Shown here piece after piece: positions 1 through 8,201 of a DNA stretch of 31,410 nucleotides (positions within the stretch are counted from its first letter, which is position 1; each line of letters opens with the position of its first letter). The translations under genes were made by a program, and so were the position numbers. A model generated the notes under the pieces. The model was not told the DNA's origin, searched no databases, and worked only from the letters and a program-made list of their open reading frames with translations. Source of the DNA: a virus. The stretch lies in the IMG/VR virus record IMGVR_UViG_3300042475_003280, positions 1 to 31,410 of that record, one strand, 5' to 3'.

Positions 1-57
1 GACGATCAATATCCCGATCGCAGCTTTAGAATCTCTCTTACCTACCCAACGAAATGA
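1..57 (+). CDS. 3' end of an upstream gene (partial)
   Basis: Frame 1 is open from the first base and closes at TGA 55-57. The stop overlaps the ATG of the next gene at 54-56 in an ATGA arrangement, which is typical of translationally coupled phage genes. Only 18 residues are visible, so no function can be given. The main value of this fragment is that it supports 54 as the start of the primase gene and suggests the plus-strand operon began further left. A chance open frame this short cannot be excluded. Confidence 0.45.
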   Translation, partial: DDQYPDRSFRISLTYPTK

Positions 58-2687
58 CGCCGAGTATGAACCAGCAGGCAGTAAAACCGGGCGAAATTCG
101 GCTCGATCTCATTCCCATTGACTGGCCTTTAACCCCACTGGGTCCCAACAAAGATCCCTACGTCATGGGATGGCAAAACAAACCGTTTACCAAAGAAGAA
201 ATTGAAAATGAAATTATCAACGGAGAATGTAAAGCTATCGGATTACTTGGTGGCCCTGCCTACAACAATCCTTATGGTCTCGTTTGGGTTGATGTTGACG
301 GACCATCCGTCTATGAACTCATCGAACAAATTTCCAACCTCCCAATACTCGATGCGTTGCCTTCCACCCTTACCATCCTCAGTGGTAAAGCAGGCCGAGA
401 ACGTCGCCTCTACAAAGTAAGTAAAGAAAAACAAAAGCATTTTATTCGTAACAAATACACATGGACCTCGCAGGGGTCCATGGAAAAACTTGAGATCTTA
501 TGGAAGCGGCACCAAGGCGTATTAATGGGTGCGCATCCAGATACGCAAGGTTATTTCACTGCCGAAGGTTTGGGATTTGAATGGGCCGACAAATTGCCTG
601 AACTTCCGGATTGGGTATTGAATGGCATCATCACCAGGAACGCAAAACAAGGGCGTCCTGCTGAAGAAGTCTCACGCATCATCGGTAACTCGTTTGCAAT
701 TACCAGTCGCATTGGATTGGAACGGGATATGCAATTGGCAGTTGCTGCGATGTGGGCACTCCCCATTGAGGCAGTCGACGACTACGACATTTGGATTGCG
801 ATCGGACAGTCGCTCCATGAGTTGGACGAATCCCTGCTTGATCAATGGGATGAATGGTCCAAACAAAGTGACAAATACAAAGAGAACGAATGCCATAAGC
901 GTTGGTTATCCTTTACAAAAGGTGGTGGCCGGGGCATTGGTACGCTTTACCATCTGGCTGAGCAGAATGGATGGAAGCGTCCGCAAGAAGACAAGGTTTC
1001 CTCCCCTGACGATGCTACGATCAATCTGGCGGCAAGCATTCTTCCCGAAATCGAAAGAAATGTGGAAGAAGAAATGAATCGCCTTCTCAACACTGCAACT
1101 CCAACCGACACAACTCTAATGAACACCGAAGATTATGGCGATGATGTACAACCTAAAAGCACCAAGAAAAATAAAGAGAAGGAACTCAGGCAACCTAAAA
1201 ACGAAGTTGCGGACAAACTACTTGGGATCTATGCAAACAATTTGCTCTTTAGTCTTCCGCACAATCAATTCTTTATGTATGACCCTAGCCAGGGTCTGTG
1301 GAACAAAGTAAGCAAGATTGAAATGCTTGGTGATATCCGTTCCAAGCTTCAAGCTCTCATTACTAGTGGTTGGTTACGCGAAGGGTTTAGCTTTCAAATG
1401 CTTGATGATATGTTCAAGCAACTGCAAGCAATGGTCCCGTGTGATAAATGGCACGAAGCAACGGATGTTCTTCTATTCACCAACGGTGTACTTGACGTCG
1501 CAACAAAGGAACTCCGGCCGTTTGACCGTAATTTGCATATGACGCAACAGATGCCATATGCCTATAACCCTCAAGCAACCTGCGAACCGATCATTGATTG
1601 GCTTCGCTACACACAGCATGGTTCTGAAAAACGTACGCAAGTTCTTCGTGCATGGCTACGAGCAACTCTTCTTGGTCGTCACGAACTCCAGAAGTTTCTT
1701 GAGTTGGTTGGTCCTGGTAAGTCTGGTAAATCAACCTATGCAAACCTTTGTGTTGCCTTGGTAGGTAAACGTAACGTCTGCTCCACAGAACTAGAACAGA
1801 TTGAGAAGAACCGATTTGAAACTGCAAGTTTCATGGGTAAGAAAATCATTCTGTTCCAAGACTCTGACCGTTATGGTGGCAGTGTTTCAAAACTAAAAGC
1901 CATCACTGGTGGTGACTGGATTCGTTCTGAGTTCAAGTACCAAGCAGATCAACTGGAGCCTTTCCAGTTCCAAGGTGTTGTCATCATTACTGCTAACGAA
2001 GCAATTCAATCCACCGACTACACCTCTGGTCTTGCTCGTCGTCGCCTCACTATTCCGTTCGACCGTCCTTTCACTGGTGGGCAAGCGCAACAACGTACCT
2101 TAATGGGTTTCGATAGTAAGGGTACTCCTGAGGGAGATTTTGCACCCTTGCTTCCAGGGCTTGTCAACTGGATCCTAGATATGTCTGAGTCGGAAATGCG
2201 TGACTACTTGATGGAGACATCAAAGCACGTTGATTTCTTCCAGGCTTATGAGAAGGATCAAGCCATTCGTTCCAATCCGATTTTGGATTGGCTGGATAAA
2301 CGCGTTATCTTTGTGCCTGGAGCAGAAGTTGCTATGGGTACTTGTAAGCCTTCACCAGGGGGCGTAAACTACTATGTCGACTGGACTACGCAGGTGTATC
2401 CGTCTTACGCAGAGCATTGTCGTAGTGCCAACGTTGGTGTGTCGGGGCGTTCTCGCTTTGAAGTCCTACTCATGGACATCTGTAAAAACCAACTGAAACT
2501 AAATGTCTACGCAACCAAAAAAACCAATGGTCTGGTAATTCACAACATCTTGATACGTGATGGCGTCAGGGATGACTACAAGTGTTACCCCTCCATCCTG
2601 GAAGTAGCTGCAGACCCTGCCAAATACAAAGAAATGTACGGTGTTAATCCTGCGATAATGGAGGAATACATTGCGACAAACCATTGA
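54..2687 (+). CDS. Bifunctional primase-polymerase / SF3 (D5-like) helicase
   Basis: This 877-residue protein probably primes and unwinds phage DNA at the replication fork. The N-terminus (about 15-200) looks like a PrimPol domain, with the acidic VDVDG motif at 79-83 carrying two candidate metal-binding aspartates. A PriCT-2-like stretch follows at roughly 225-312 (IGQSLHEL, DEWSKQS, GIGTLYHLAEQNGW). The C-terminal half is a D5/SF3 helicase: Walker A GPGKSGKST lies near 553 and the Walker B-like IILFQDSD near 600. The ATG at 54 overlaps the upstream stop (ATGA), and a TTGA overlap joins it to speD. Primase-SF3 fusions are known from phages, plasmids and satellites. Family assignment is confident; which strand-initiation system it serves is inference. 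Confidence 0.85.
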   Translation: MTPSMNQQAVKPGEIRLDLIPIDWPLTPLGPNKDPYVMGWQNKPFTKEEIENEIINGECKAIGLLGGPAYNNPYGLVWVDVDGPSVYELIEQISNLPILDALPSTLTILSGKAGRERRLYKVSKEKQKHFIRNKYTWTSQGSMEKLEILWKRHQGVLMGAHPDTQGYFTAEGLGFEWADKLPELPDWVLNGIITRNAKQGRPAEEVSRIIGNSFAITSRIGLERDMQLAVAAMWALPIEAVDDYDIWIAIGQSLHELDESLLDQWDEWSKQSDKYKENECHKRWLSFTKGGGRGIGTLYHLAEQNGWKRPQEDKVSSPDDATINLAASILPEIERNVEEEMNRLLNTATPTDTTLMNTEDYGDDVQPKSTKKNKEKELRQPKNEVADKLLGIYANNLLFSLPHNQFFMYDPSQGLWNKVSKIEMLGDIRSKLQALITSGWLREGFSFQMLDDMFKQLQAMVPCDKWHEATDVLLFTNGVLDVATKELRPFDRNLHMTQQMPYAYNPQATCEPIIDWLRYTQHGSEKRTQVLRAWLRATLLGRHELQKFLELVGPGKSGKSTYANLCVALVGKRNVCSTELEQIEKNRFETASFMGKKIILFQDSDRYGGSVSKLKAITGGDWIRSEFKYQADQLEPFQFQGVVIITANEAIQSTDYTSGLARRRLTIPFDRPFTGGQAQQRTLMGFDSKGTPEGDFAPLLPGLVNWILDMSESEMRDYLMETSKHVDFFQAYEKDQAIRSNPILDWLDKRVIFVPGAEVAMGTCKPSPGGVNYYVDWTTQVYPSYAEHCRSANVGVSGRSRFEVLLMDICKNQLKLNVYATKKTNGLVIHNILIRDGVRDDYKCYPSILEVAADPAKYKEMYGVNPAIMEEYIATNH

Positions 2688-3046
2688 GCAACGGTCGTCA
2701 TCTGATCCTTGACCTTTATGGTTGTGATCAAAACCTTTTAGATAACTATGAGGAGCTCCAGCGCTTGCTGGAAGCTTCTCTTGTTTTGGCGGGAGCAAAT
2801 ATCTTACGTATCTTTGGTGAGAAATTTGAGCCGCAAGGCGTTACCTTGTTGGCACTACTGTCTGAATCCCACGCATCTATCCACACGTGGCCAGAAGTAG
2901 GCTATGCGGCAGTTGATCTATACACCTGTGGTGATACCACGCTCACACATCGTGCTGCAGAATTCTTGAAAGCAAAACTCAAAGCAACAACAGCGGAAGA
3001 AAAAGAGCTTGTGCGATCAATTGAACCTCTTAATTGTGTAGAGTAA
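2684..3046 (+). CDS. speD: S-adenosylmethionine decarboxylase proenzyme
   Basis: This 120-residue protein matches the prokaryotic AdoMet decarboxylase family, which makes decarboxylated AdoMet, the aminopropyl donor for spermidine. The signature ESHASIHTWPE is intact. Glu61-Ser62 is the expected self-cleavage site that gives the pyruvoyl cofactor. His67 and Cys82 match the family's processing and catalytic residues, and HLILDLYGCD and FEPQGVT are also typical. It starts at TTG 2684, overlapping the primase stop by four bases, so translation is probably coupled. No spermidine synthase is seen in the window, so the product would feed host enzymes. It is probably an auxiliary metabolic gene that supplies polyamines for DNA packing; that role is inferred. 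Confidence 0.92.
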   Translation: MSNGRHLILDLYGCDQNLLDNYEELQRLLEASLVLAGANILRIFGEKFEPQGVTLLALLSESHASIHTWPEVGYAAVDLYTCGDTTLTHRAAEFLKAKLKATTAEEKELVRSIEPLNCVE

Positions 3047-3063
3047 ATCGGAATTATTCCGAT
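3047..3063. repeat. Perfect inverted repeat just before the glycosyltransferase start
   Basis: Arms ATCGGAAT and ATTCCGAT flank a single central T. The repeat lies right after the speD stop and ends three bases before the ATG at 3067. With so small a loop it could form only a shortened hairpin in RNA, or act as an operator in DNA. No run of T follows, so it is not a normal terminator. Confidence 0.5.
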
Positions 3064-3066
3064 CTA

Positions 3067-4329
3067 ATGACTAAGAAAGCAAAACTTTTGTGGTGTGGTG
3101 ACATCGTTGCCATGACCGGCTTTGCACGTGTAACTGAAAATGTTATCTCTCGTCTGAAAGACGACTTTGAAATTGTTGTTCTTGGTAACAACTGGTGGGG
3201 TGACCCAACGCCACTTCAGCAGGAGTACAAGATGTACCCGTCATCCAATCGACATCAAACCGCACCCTTTGGTGAGCAACGCATTCGTGAGATTGTTGAA
3301 CGTGAACAACCCGACGTGGTATTTACGATCAATGATATGTGGATTATTAATGAGCAATACAATCAAATCAAGGATCTGCACAAGGCTGGCAAGTTTAAAT
3401 TTGTTGGCTATGCACCCATGGATTCGTATGCATGGACAGGTTGCTTAGCAGATACTGCCAATGAATGGGACGCTGTGGTCTCGTACACAGAATTTGGTGC
3501 ACACGAATTTATGGCTGGTGGTATTACCAGACCTATCTCTATTATTCCGCATGGCGTAACTCCTGGTCAGTTCTATCCGGTAGATAAGGCAGAGGCACGT
3601 CGCAAGCTGGGACTTAAAGAAGACAGCTTCATTGTTTTCAATGGTAACCGCAATCAATTCCGCAAACGAATCGACATCACAATCAAAGCATTTGCTGCGT
3701 TTGCGGTAGATAAACCTGATGCAATGCTCTACCTGCACATGGGGCTCAAGGACCAGGGCTGGGACATCATGGAGGTGTTTGCACGTGAGATGACACGTGT
3801 AGGCCTTGATCCAAATGGAAGGATCATCATGACGTCAAATCAACCCAGTCCTCCAAATGTATCGGTGGAAATGTTGAATGACATCTATAACGCATGTGAT
3901 GTGGGTGTCAATACGTGTAAAGGTGAGGGCTGGGGTCTTGTCAACTTTGAACACGCTGCCTGTGGTGTGCCGCAGGTAGTGCCCGACCATACGTCATGCA
4001 AAGAGATCTTCGAGGGCTACGGCGAACTAATCCGTTGCGACCACATCGATGTGGATACCAACTACGCACGTGAGATGCCATGCCCTTCCTCTGACCACCT
4101 TGCTGAGATCTTGACGTACTTGTACCAAGACAAAGGTATTCGTGAATGGGTTGGTACACGCTGCCGGGAACGCGTAATGGATACACAGTTCTCATGGGAC
4201 ACAGTTGCGTCTCAATTTGGTGGCATCTTTGAGGAGGTGTTGTCCCAAGAATCTGAACCTGTGGCAAAACCTAAAGAAAAACGGAAGGAACGAAAGGATC
4301 GTACGAAGACCCGGAAGCTTGGTAAGTGA
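3067..4329 (+). CDS. GT4-type glycosyltransferase
   Basis: A protein of about 420 residues with a GT-B glycosyltransferase layout. The N-terminal half begins with LLWCGDIVAMTGFARVTENV, a nucleotide-fold start with a glycine-rich loop. The C-terminal half has IPHGVTPGQFYPV, then GNRNQFRKRIDITIKAF, and the E-x7-E type motif EGWGLVNFE around 287-295, which is typical of retaining family 4 enzymes that bind a sugar nucleotide. The C-terminus is a lysine/arginine-rich tail (KPKEKRKERKDRTKTRK). The frame is open back to TTG 3034, but ATG 3067 after the speD stop fits better. It may glycosylate phage DNA, virion proteins or a host surface sugar; the acceptor cannot be told from sequence. Confidence 0.85.
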   Translation: MTKKAKLLWCGDIVAMTGFARVTENVISRLKDDFEIVVLGNNWWGDPTPLQQEYKMYPSSNRHQTAPFGEQRIREIVEREQPDVVFTINDMWIINEQYNQIKDLHKAGKFKFVGYAPMDSYAWTGCLADTANEWDAVVSYTEFGAHEFMAGGITRPISIIPHGVTPGQFYPVDKAEARRKLGLKEDSFIVFNGNRNQFRKRIDITIKAFAAFAVDKPDAMLYLHMGLKDQGWDIMEVFAREMTRVGLDPNGRIIMTSNQPSPPNVSVEMLNDIYNACDVGVNTCKGEGWGLVNFEHAACGVPQVVPDHTSCKEIFEGYGELIRCDHIDVDTNYAREMPCPSSDHLAEILTYLYQDKGIREWVGTRCRERVMDTQFSWDTVASQFGGIFEEVLSQESEPVAKPKEKRKERKDRTKTRKLGK

Positions 4330-4381
4330 CGCTTGATGGTACGTATGTACTGTGGAAAACGTACGGAGATGGGTAAAACAA

Positions 4382-4575
4382 TGAATACCGTCCTATTCAA
4401 GGATGAATACAGCCTTATCTAACCCTCTATAGGGTTTCATACGTTGTTAAAACAGTGTTGCATTTGTGGAAAAAATCATGAAGCCACACAGAGGTGCAAC
4501 ACTTTTTCAACAACGTATGAAACCCTATATCTAAGTAAATAAGGCGGTATTCACCCCTCCACAAGCCGGTATTCA
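4382..4575. repeat. 194-nt nested inverted repeat (long hairpin or cruciform)
   Basis: This is a multi-layer palindrome in the 310-nt gap between the glycosyltransferase and HNH genes. The core arms are 4428-4448 and 4509-4529, 21 bp and perfect. Inside are 4454-4462 with 4495-4503 (9 bp) and 4465-4469 with 4484-4488 (5 bp). Outside are 4404-4418 with 4539-4553 (15 bp, one mismatch) and 4382-4390 with 4567-4575 (9 bp). The outer arms share the word TGAATAC, also seen as direct repeats within each side. It could be a non-autonomous mobile element, a replication or packaging signal, or a long structured RNA. No T-run follows on either strand, so a simple terminator is unlikely. Confidence 0.8.
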
Positions 4576-4584
4576 CAGTTTCTC

Positions 4585-4613
4585 TTGCGTACACTTCCCA
4601 ACAGTGGTACAGT
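4585..4613 (+). promoter_or_regulatory. Sigma70-like promoter before the HNH gene
   Basis: TTGCGT at 4585-4590 and TACAGT at 4608-4613 are separated by exactly 17 bases, a good match to the -35/-10 layout. Transcription would start near 4620, downstream of the GTG at 4604, which favours ATG 4640 as the HNH start. It lies immediately after the long palindrome. Confidence 0.45.
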
Positions 4614-4639
4614 GTCATGGTCCCCACCACCAGGAGGTC

Positions 4640-5068
4640 ATGGCACGCACCTACCTAGAGATGCTTCCGCTTTGGTACGTACAGGACCAGCTAGAGCTCT
4701 CTGACCAATACGCGACAGGTCTTGCGTGGAAGACGCAAGCACGTGGTCACAAGCCCGGTGACATGGCTGGCCGGCAGCATGGCAAGTACTGTTACGTCTC
4801 TCTTTGCGGCGCACGGTACCAAGCGCATCGCATCGTGTACTACTTACGTACTGGTAGCGATCCAGGGAACGCAGACGTCGTTCACGACCCCTCCAACGTC
4901 ACGTACGACAACCGTCAGGAGCTAGCCCTCAAACAACGCCGCACCCGTCCTGCGCCTTCATACCGACGCCGCACACGTAACGCCGAAGGAGAGCTGGTCT
5001 ACAACCTGGAGAACGGCATGTCTTTCCACAAATACCAACGCCTCATCGGTAACCCACTCAGTTCCTAA
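4640..5068 (+). CDS. HNH homing-type endonuclease
   Basis: A basic protein of 142 residues. It has the pattern of phage HNH_3-type endonucleases: YQAHRIVYYLRTGSDPG, then a VVHDPSNVTYDNRQEL stretch where the second His and the Asn of the motif sit. Such enzymes nick DNA and often spread as freestanding mobile genes. The frame is open back to GTG 4604, but a promoter-like element overlaps that region and AGGAGG at 4632-4637 precedes ATG 4640, although only two bases separate them, which is closer than usual. Its position beside a large palindrome suggests the two may have arrived together. The usual ED/HID residues are partly altered, so activity is uncertain. Confidence 0.65.
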   Translation: MARTYLEMLPLWYVQDQLELSDQYATGLAWKTQARGHKPGDMAGRQHGKYCYVSLCGARYQAHRIVYYLRTGSDPGNADVVHDPSNVTYDNRQELALKQRRTRPAPSYRRRTRNAEGELVYNLENGMSFHKYQRLIGNPLSS

Positions 5069-5070
5069 TC

Positions 5071-5790
5071 ATGGCCAACTACACCAAACGCATCAACGAA
5101 CTGGCTTCTGTACTGTCGCCTTTCCGGTACGTCGCCAACATTGAGTTACTTACAGATGCACAGTTAAGTGCACATGGTTATTACAGGGGATTCATATGCC
5201 CCCATGGACATACCATTCGTGACAAAACCTATCATTGGTGTTACGAATGTGTTCGTAAAATTTCCAATAACAACTGTGGTTTTGACATCAACTATATTGA
5301 TGGCTTGTACAAACATCGCTTGCTATCTATCTGGAGCAAGATACCTGTAACGGATTTTGAAGAGTGCTGGGAAGCACCTGCGTTAACAAAATCGCGCATT
5401 CGTTTTCCTTCCTATCGTTCTGCTAACAGTAAAAACCTAGCTGAAAACATCAGTGCACATAAAGTCATTTATCAATGTGCATGGGGAGATGTTGGCAAGA
5501 TGGTTGTAACACGTACGTGCCGCAATAAAGATTGCCTTAATCCTTTGCATATGATTTCAAGTTGGAATCGCACTTTCCCACCCGTTGAGATCCAACCGTT
5601 TCATCACACGTTTGATCCCAGTAAACTGATGCACGCTGCAGATAACCAGCTAAAAGAAACACCTGAACCCATTATGAAAGCCAAGTACAAACAAACGATT
5701 CAACATCCGTTGGTGAACAAAAACACCCCGGATTATGATGATACACAGGAGCTGTATTACGGTTCATATGCCCAGGAATTCAGTAGTTAG
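5071..5790 (+). CDS. Putative HNH-like zinc-binding protein
   Basis: A 239-residue protein starting two bases after the preceding HNH gene. It shows one Cys/His cluster, CPHGHTIRDKTYHWCYEC, and a second section, AHKVIYQCAWGD followed by CRNKDCLNPLHM. The second resembles the C-x2-C...NPxHL zinc portion of phage HNH_3 endonucleases. The C-terminal 70 residues look unstructured and lack a recognisable domain. It may be a DNA-binding or nicking protein that works like its neighbour, or a degenerate relative of it. Its 3' end overlaps the next gene. Confidence 0.55.
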   Translation: MANYTKRINELASVLSPFRYVANIELLTDAQLSAHGYYRGFICPHGHTIRDKTYHWCYECVRKISNNNCGFDINYIDGLYKHRLLSIWSKIPVTDFEECWEAPALTKSRIRFPSYRSANSKNLAENISAHKVIYQCAWGDVGKMVVTRTCRNKDCLNPLHMISSWNRTFPPVEIQPFHHTFDPSKLMHAADNQLKETPEPIMKAKYKQTIQHPLVNKNTPDYDDTQELYYGSYAQEFSS

Positions 5791-6676
5791 TCAAGAGCAA
5801 CGCACTAAAAATAATCCATTAGTACTTGGTACTTTTGATCAGCTTTCGCTGCGTTATTTACGTGGTAATCTTGGTGCAAAGTACCAAGTAAAAACCAACG
5901 GGTTTGGCGGCGGTACTTATAACAATTGGTTCCAGGTCAATCTTTCAGCACCTGCTTGGATCATTGTTACCAAAGGGCCGCCGCGCCCTACATATATCAA
6001 CGTCAGTGTCTATGATCTCAACAACATCCCTCAGACAGATCTGCCTGTGTTCCAGGCTGATTCACTGACTGATGGTATCAACAATCTAGGAGATGTGTAC
6101 ATTCCTTACCTCAATACGGTAATGAGTGTTCAATCCGATCTTTACAACACCTTTGATAGGTTGCGTCTTGATCGTGGTGATGACCGATACTTTCCTTTAG
6201 GCGTTGGCAGCTATTTAATTTGTATTTCGTCTACACGCAACGAACCCCTTAATTACGAAGTTGGTGTTGTTATCGAGCCTGCTTCTACCGCTCAAGAAGT
6301 ATATTGGGAACTAGAAGACGTAGATGGCAGCGTTGTACTACAAGAGTACACGATTGATGTAGCAGAGATTGTTAGTCCTGTAGACACTGCAGTTATTATT
6401 CCTTCCAATGGAGGTGCATTCACTGAAGCTCTTTGTGTTATTGAATCTCCAGGGGGGAGTGTTACTGTTGGTACCAACTCCACATGGTTAATTGGTACGC
6501 GTATTCCAAGTGGCAATATCAATGATTTCAAGATAGAACTAGAGCCTGGTGATGACGCATACTACGATACTATTCATGACCACTCATTGTCAGATTGGCA
6601 AGCTGCTTGGAGTCGGGAACATCAAGATACCGATCGGTTCCCTGAGGTCTTTATTCCGTTAACAAACAGACCATGA
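5768..6676 (+). CDS. Probable virion structural protein
   Basis: About 302 residues, with no enzyme motif recognised. The protein is acidic and rich in beta-type sequence (VNLSAPAWIIVTKGPPRPTY, YLICISSTRNEPLNYEVGVVI) and ends with a conserved-looking DHSLSDWQAAWSREHQ segment. That composition suits a tail, baseplate or appendage protein, but this is inference. The frame is open upstream to 5735; ATG 5768 is preferred because it shortens the overlap with the preceding gene to 23 bases. The stop overlaps the ATG of the next small gene (ATGA). Confidence 0.6.
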   Translation: MPRNSVVSQEQRTKNNPLVLGTFDQLSLRYLRGNLGAKYQVKTNGFGGGTYNNWFQVNLSAPAWIIVTKGPPRPTYINVSVYDLNNIPQTDLPVFQADSLTDGINNLGDVYIPYLNTVMSVQSDLYNTFDRLRLDRGDDRYFPLGVGSYLICISSTRNEPLNYEVGVVIEPASTAQEVYWELEDVDGSVVLQEYTIDVAEIVSPVDTAVIIPSNGGAFTEALCVIESPGGSVTVGTNSTWLIGTRIPSGNINDFKIELEPGDDAYYDTIHDHSLSDWQAAWSREHQDTDRFPEVFIPLTNRP

Positions 6677-6795
6677 TCAAAAAGCTACTTGCTTTATTCC
6701 GTAAAAAACCACGTAAACATTATCCGCATGTTGCTTGGTTGCGCTATTGTATGGAAAATCCATCGGCACCAGGGTGCCGCATGTATGACGTATGA
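6673..6795 (+). CDS. Small hypothetical protein (40 aa)
   Basis: ATG 6673 overlaps the TGA of the preceding gene, and the TGA at 6793-6795 overlaps the next ATG, so it is locked into a coupled series. The product begins MIKKLLALFRKKPRKHYPHV and is strongly basic at the N-terminus, followed by WLRYC and two further cysteines. It has no recognised domain. The double ATGA-type overlap is the main reason to call it a gene. Confidence 0.6.
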   Translation: MIKKLLALFRKKPRKHYPHVAWLRYCMENPSAPGCRMYDV

Positions 6796-6932
6796 CTCTT
6801 TTAGATCCTCCTCAAAAACCCAAAGAACCTAAACCAGTGCCTTCTAAAATTACGGAAGCCACTGAAGAAGATTGGCAAGATTTTTTTGCCGAGCAAGAAA
6901 ACTTGGATTACCTAAGAGAATTTGACCGGTAG
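6792..6932 (+). CDS. Small acidic hypothetical protein (46 aa)
   Basis: ATG 6792 overlaps the preceding TGA. The product starts with a proline/lysine-rich stretch (DPPQKPKEPKPVPSK) and continues with an acidic aromatic tail (EEDWQDFFAEQENLDYL). It may bind a partner protein. No function is recognised. The overlap and the gene-like composition support it. Confidence 0.55.
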   Translation: MTLLDPPQKPKEPKPVPSKITEATEEDWQDFFAEQENLDYLREFDR

Positions 6933-6955
6933 AATAAAGAAAAACCAGATCTACC

Positions 6956-7144
6956 ATGAGCGTAAACAACTATATCGAAGCTGCTCTCGCTGTTCATGCG
7001 GCGGCTTCTGTCATTACCGCCTTAACACCAACCCCAAAAGATGACGCACTTGCAGTAAAAGCTTACCGCATCATCGAATTGTGCGCTTTGGTTGTAGGCC
7101 GCGCCAAAGAACCTGGCACTGAAAAGCGTCGCCGTCGTCGTTGA
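6956..7144 (+). CDS. Small hypothetical protein with basic C-terminus (62 aa)
   Basis: This is the last gene of the plus block. It has two alanine-rich helical segments (YIEAALAVHAAASVITAL and YRIIELCALVVGRA) joined by TPTPKDDALAVK, and it ends in a run of arginines. Similar short Ala-rich proteins with a TPTPKDD linker are common near phage lysis or DNA genes, but their role is not known to me. The helices are amphipathic rather than clearly membrane-spanning. It is convergent with the endolysin gene, with a two-base gap. Confidence 0.6.
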   Translation: MSVNNYIEAALAVHAAASVITALTPTPKDDALAVKAYRIIELCALVVGRAKEPGTEKRRRRR

Positions 7145-7146
7145 TC

Positions 7147-8151
7147 TCAATAGTTCCAACGAACGCGTGGCTTGCCTTCTCTGATACCAAGATGCACGAA
7201 ACCTTTTGGTGCGCCGTAGCCTAATGAGTAAGGCCAATTTTTATCACACCAGCTTTGCACTGTGTTGATATCCACACCATCAACGTAAAAATCAACGGCT
7301 CCTTTTGATGGCGCACTGTAAGTGTGCTCACTGTTCTTGGCACCGCCTACTTGTGTATTGATGGGTTCTGGGCGAGAAGCACTTGTGATAATCAATGGTT
7401 TGTTACCAAATTGCTTACGTACTTTCTCAAGGAATAAACAAAGTTCTTTTGCCGTATCACATTGATACTGTTTGGTGAACCGACGAGCTTCTTGATTAAG
7501 GGTTAATTCACCATAGGTGATGTTAGGTGTGATCTTATAGGTGAACGGGCTCCAAGGAGTAAAGTTACTGGCGTGCGGATTAACATCTTTTTTTTCTCCA
7601 ATGTTTTGGAGTTGTCGATCCATAATCTGAATTAATTTTGTGCTGTAGTCTGGATCAGTAGCGTATCCTTCTTTGACTAGTAGACGCGCACATTCATTTC
7701 TACTGGTTGCCCTGTTAACACCTTTGTGTCCATCAAAGTCTTTGTACCAACGATCAACAAGGTACGAAACACAGGTTCTTAGGTCAGGAAAATGAATGAA
7801 TCCGGCCTTGATTGTAATCCACTGACCGTTGATAAATTCCTTTGTTTCAACCGTAGAGCCAGATCCTTTCAATCCAAAGTAATTATTTTTACCAGAAGTG
7901 TGCTGACCCCAGCCAGACTCAAGTGCCCACTGTGCAGCTACACATTCAGGAAACTTGGCACCAGCTTCTTTTGCTGTTTTAACAACAACATCCCAAGTAA
8001 TGGTGCTTTCCTTGGCTGGCTTATTGCGATACTTAACAGAAAAAGACTCCAAGACCTCAGGTGTTAACTGAGATTGGAGCCATTCCCATGCGTCAATTTG
8101 ATGTGGTTCTTTGTTAAAGAACTCAGCAGCGTCTGTAAGTTTAATTGTCAC
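7147..8151 (-). CDS. Endolysin: glucosaminidase plus M15 peptidase domains
   Basis: A 334-residue enzyme with two cell-wall hydrolase domains. Residues about 45-185 are a glucosaminidase-like domain (FPECVAAQWALESGWGQHTSGKNNYFGLKG) with catalytic Glu78; it would cut glycan strands. Residues about 205-334 look like an M15-family peptidase that cuts the peptide stem: SEH (His276), AVDF (Asp287) and FVH (His320) are the expected zinc ligands. It lacks a signal peptide and membrane segment, so release would need a holin. The start is GTG 8151, with a TAAAAT box and an inverted repeat just upstream. It is most likely the main lysis enzyme, with a second lysozyme encoded at 18206-18835. Confidence 0.85.
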   Translation of the reverse strand: MTIKLTDAAEFFNKEPHQIDAWEWLQSQLTPEVLESFSVKYRNKPAKESTITWDVVVKTAKEAGAKFPECVAAQWALESGWGQHTSGKNNYFGLKGSGSTVETKEFINGQWITIKAGFIHFPDLRTCVSYLVDRWYKDFDGHKGVNRATSRNECARLLVKEGYATDPDYSTKLIQIMDRQLQNIGEKKDVNPHASNFTPWSPFTYKITPNITYGELTLNQEARRFTKQYQCDTAKELCLFLEKVRKQFGNKPLIITSASRPEPINTQVGGAKNSEHTYSAPSKGAVDFYVDGVDINTVQSWCDKNWPYSLGYGAPKGFVHLGIREGKPRVRWNY

Positions 8152-8152
8152 A

Positions 8153-8198
8153 ACACGACTATCAATTGTTTTTATTTTAACTGATAGTAGTGTCGTGT
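8153..8198. repeat. Inverted repeat before the endolysin start
   Basis: Arm 8153-8164 (ACACGACTATCA) matches 8182-8198 on the opposite strand except for a 5-base insertion in the latter. On the minus strand the loop holds TAAAAT, a possible -10 box, so this may be an operator around the endolysin promoter. The arm ends one base before GTG 8151. No terminator T-run is seen. Confidence 0.4.
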
Positions 8199-8201
8199 AT
8201 T

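Noticed and set aside
4604-4639. GTG 4604 as the HNH start
   Set aside because: It lies within a promoter-like element whose transcript would begin near 4620.
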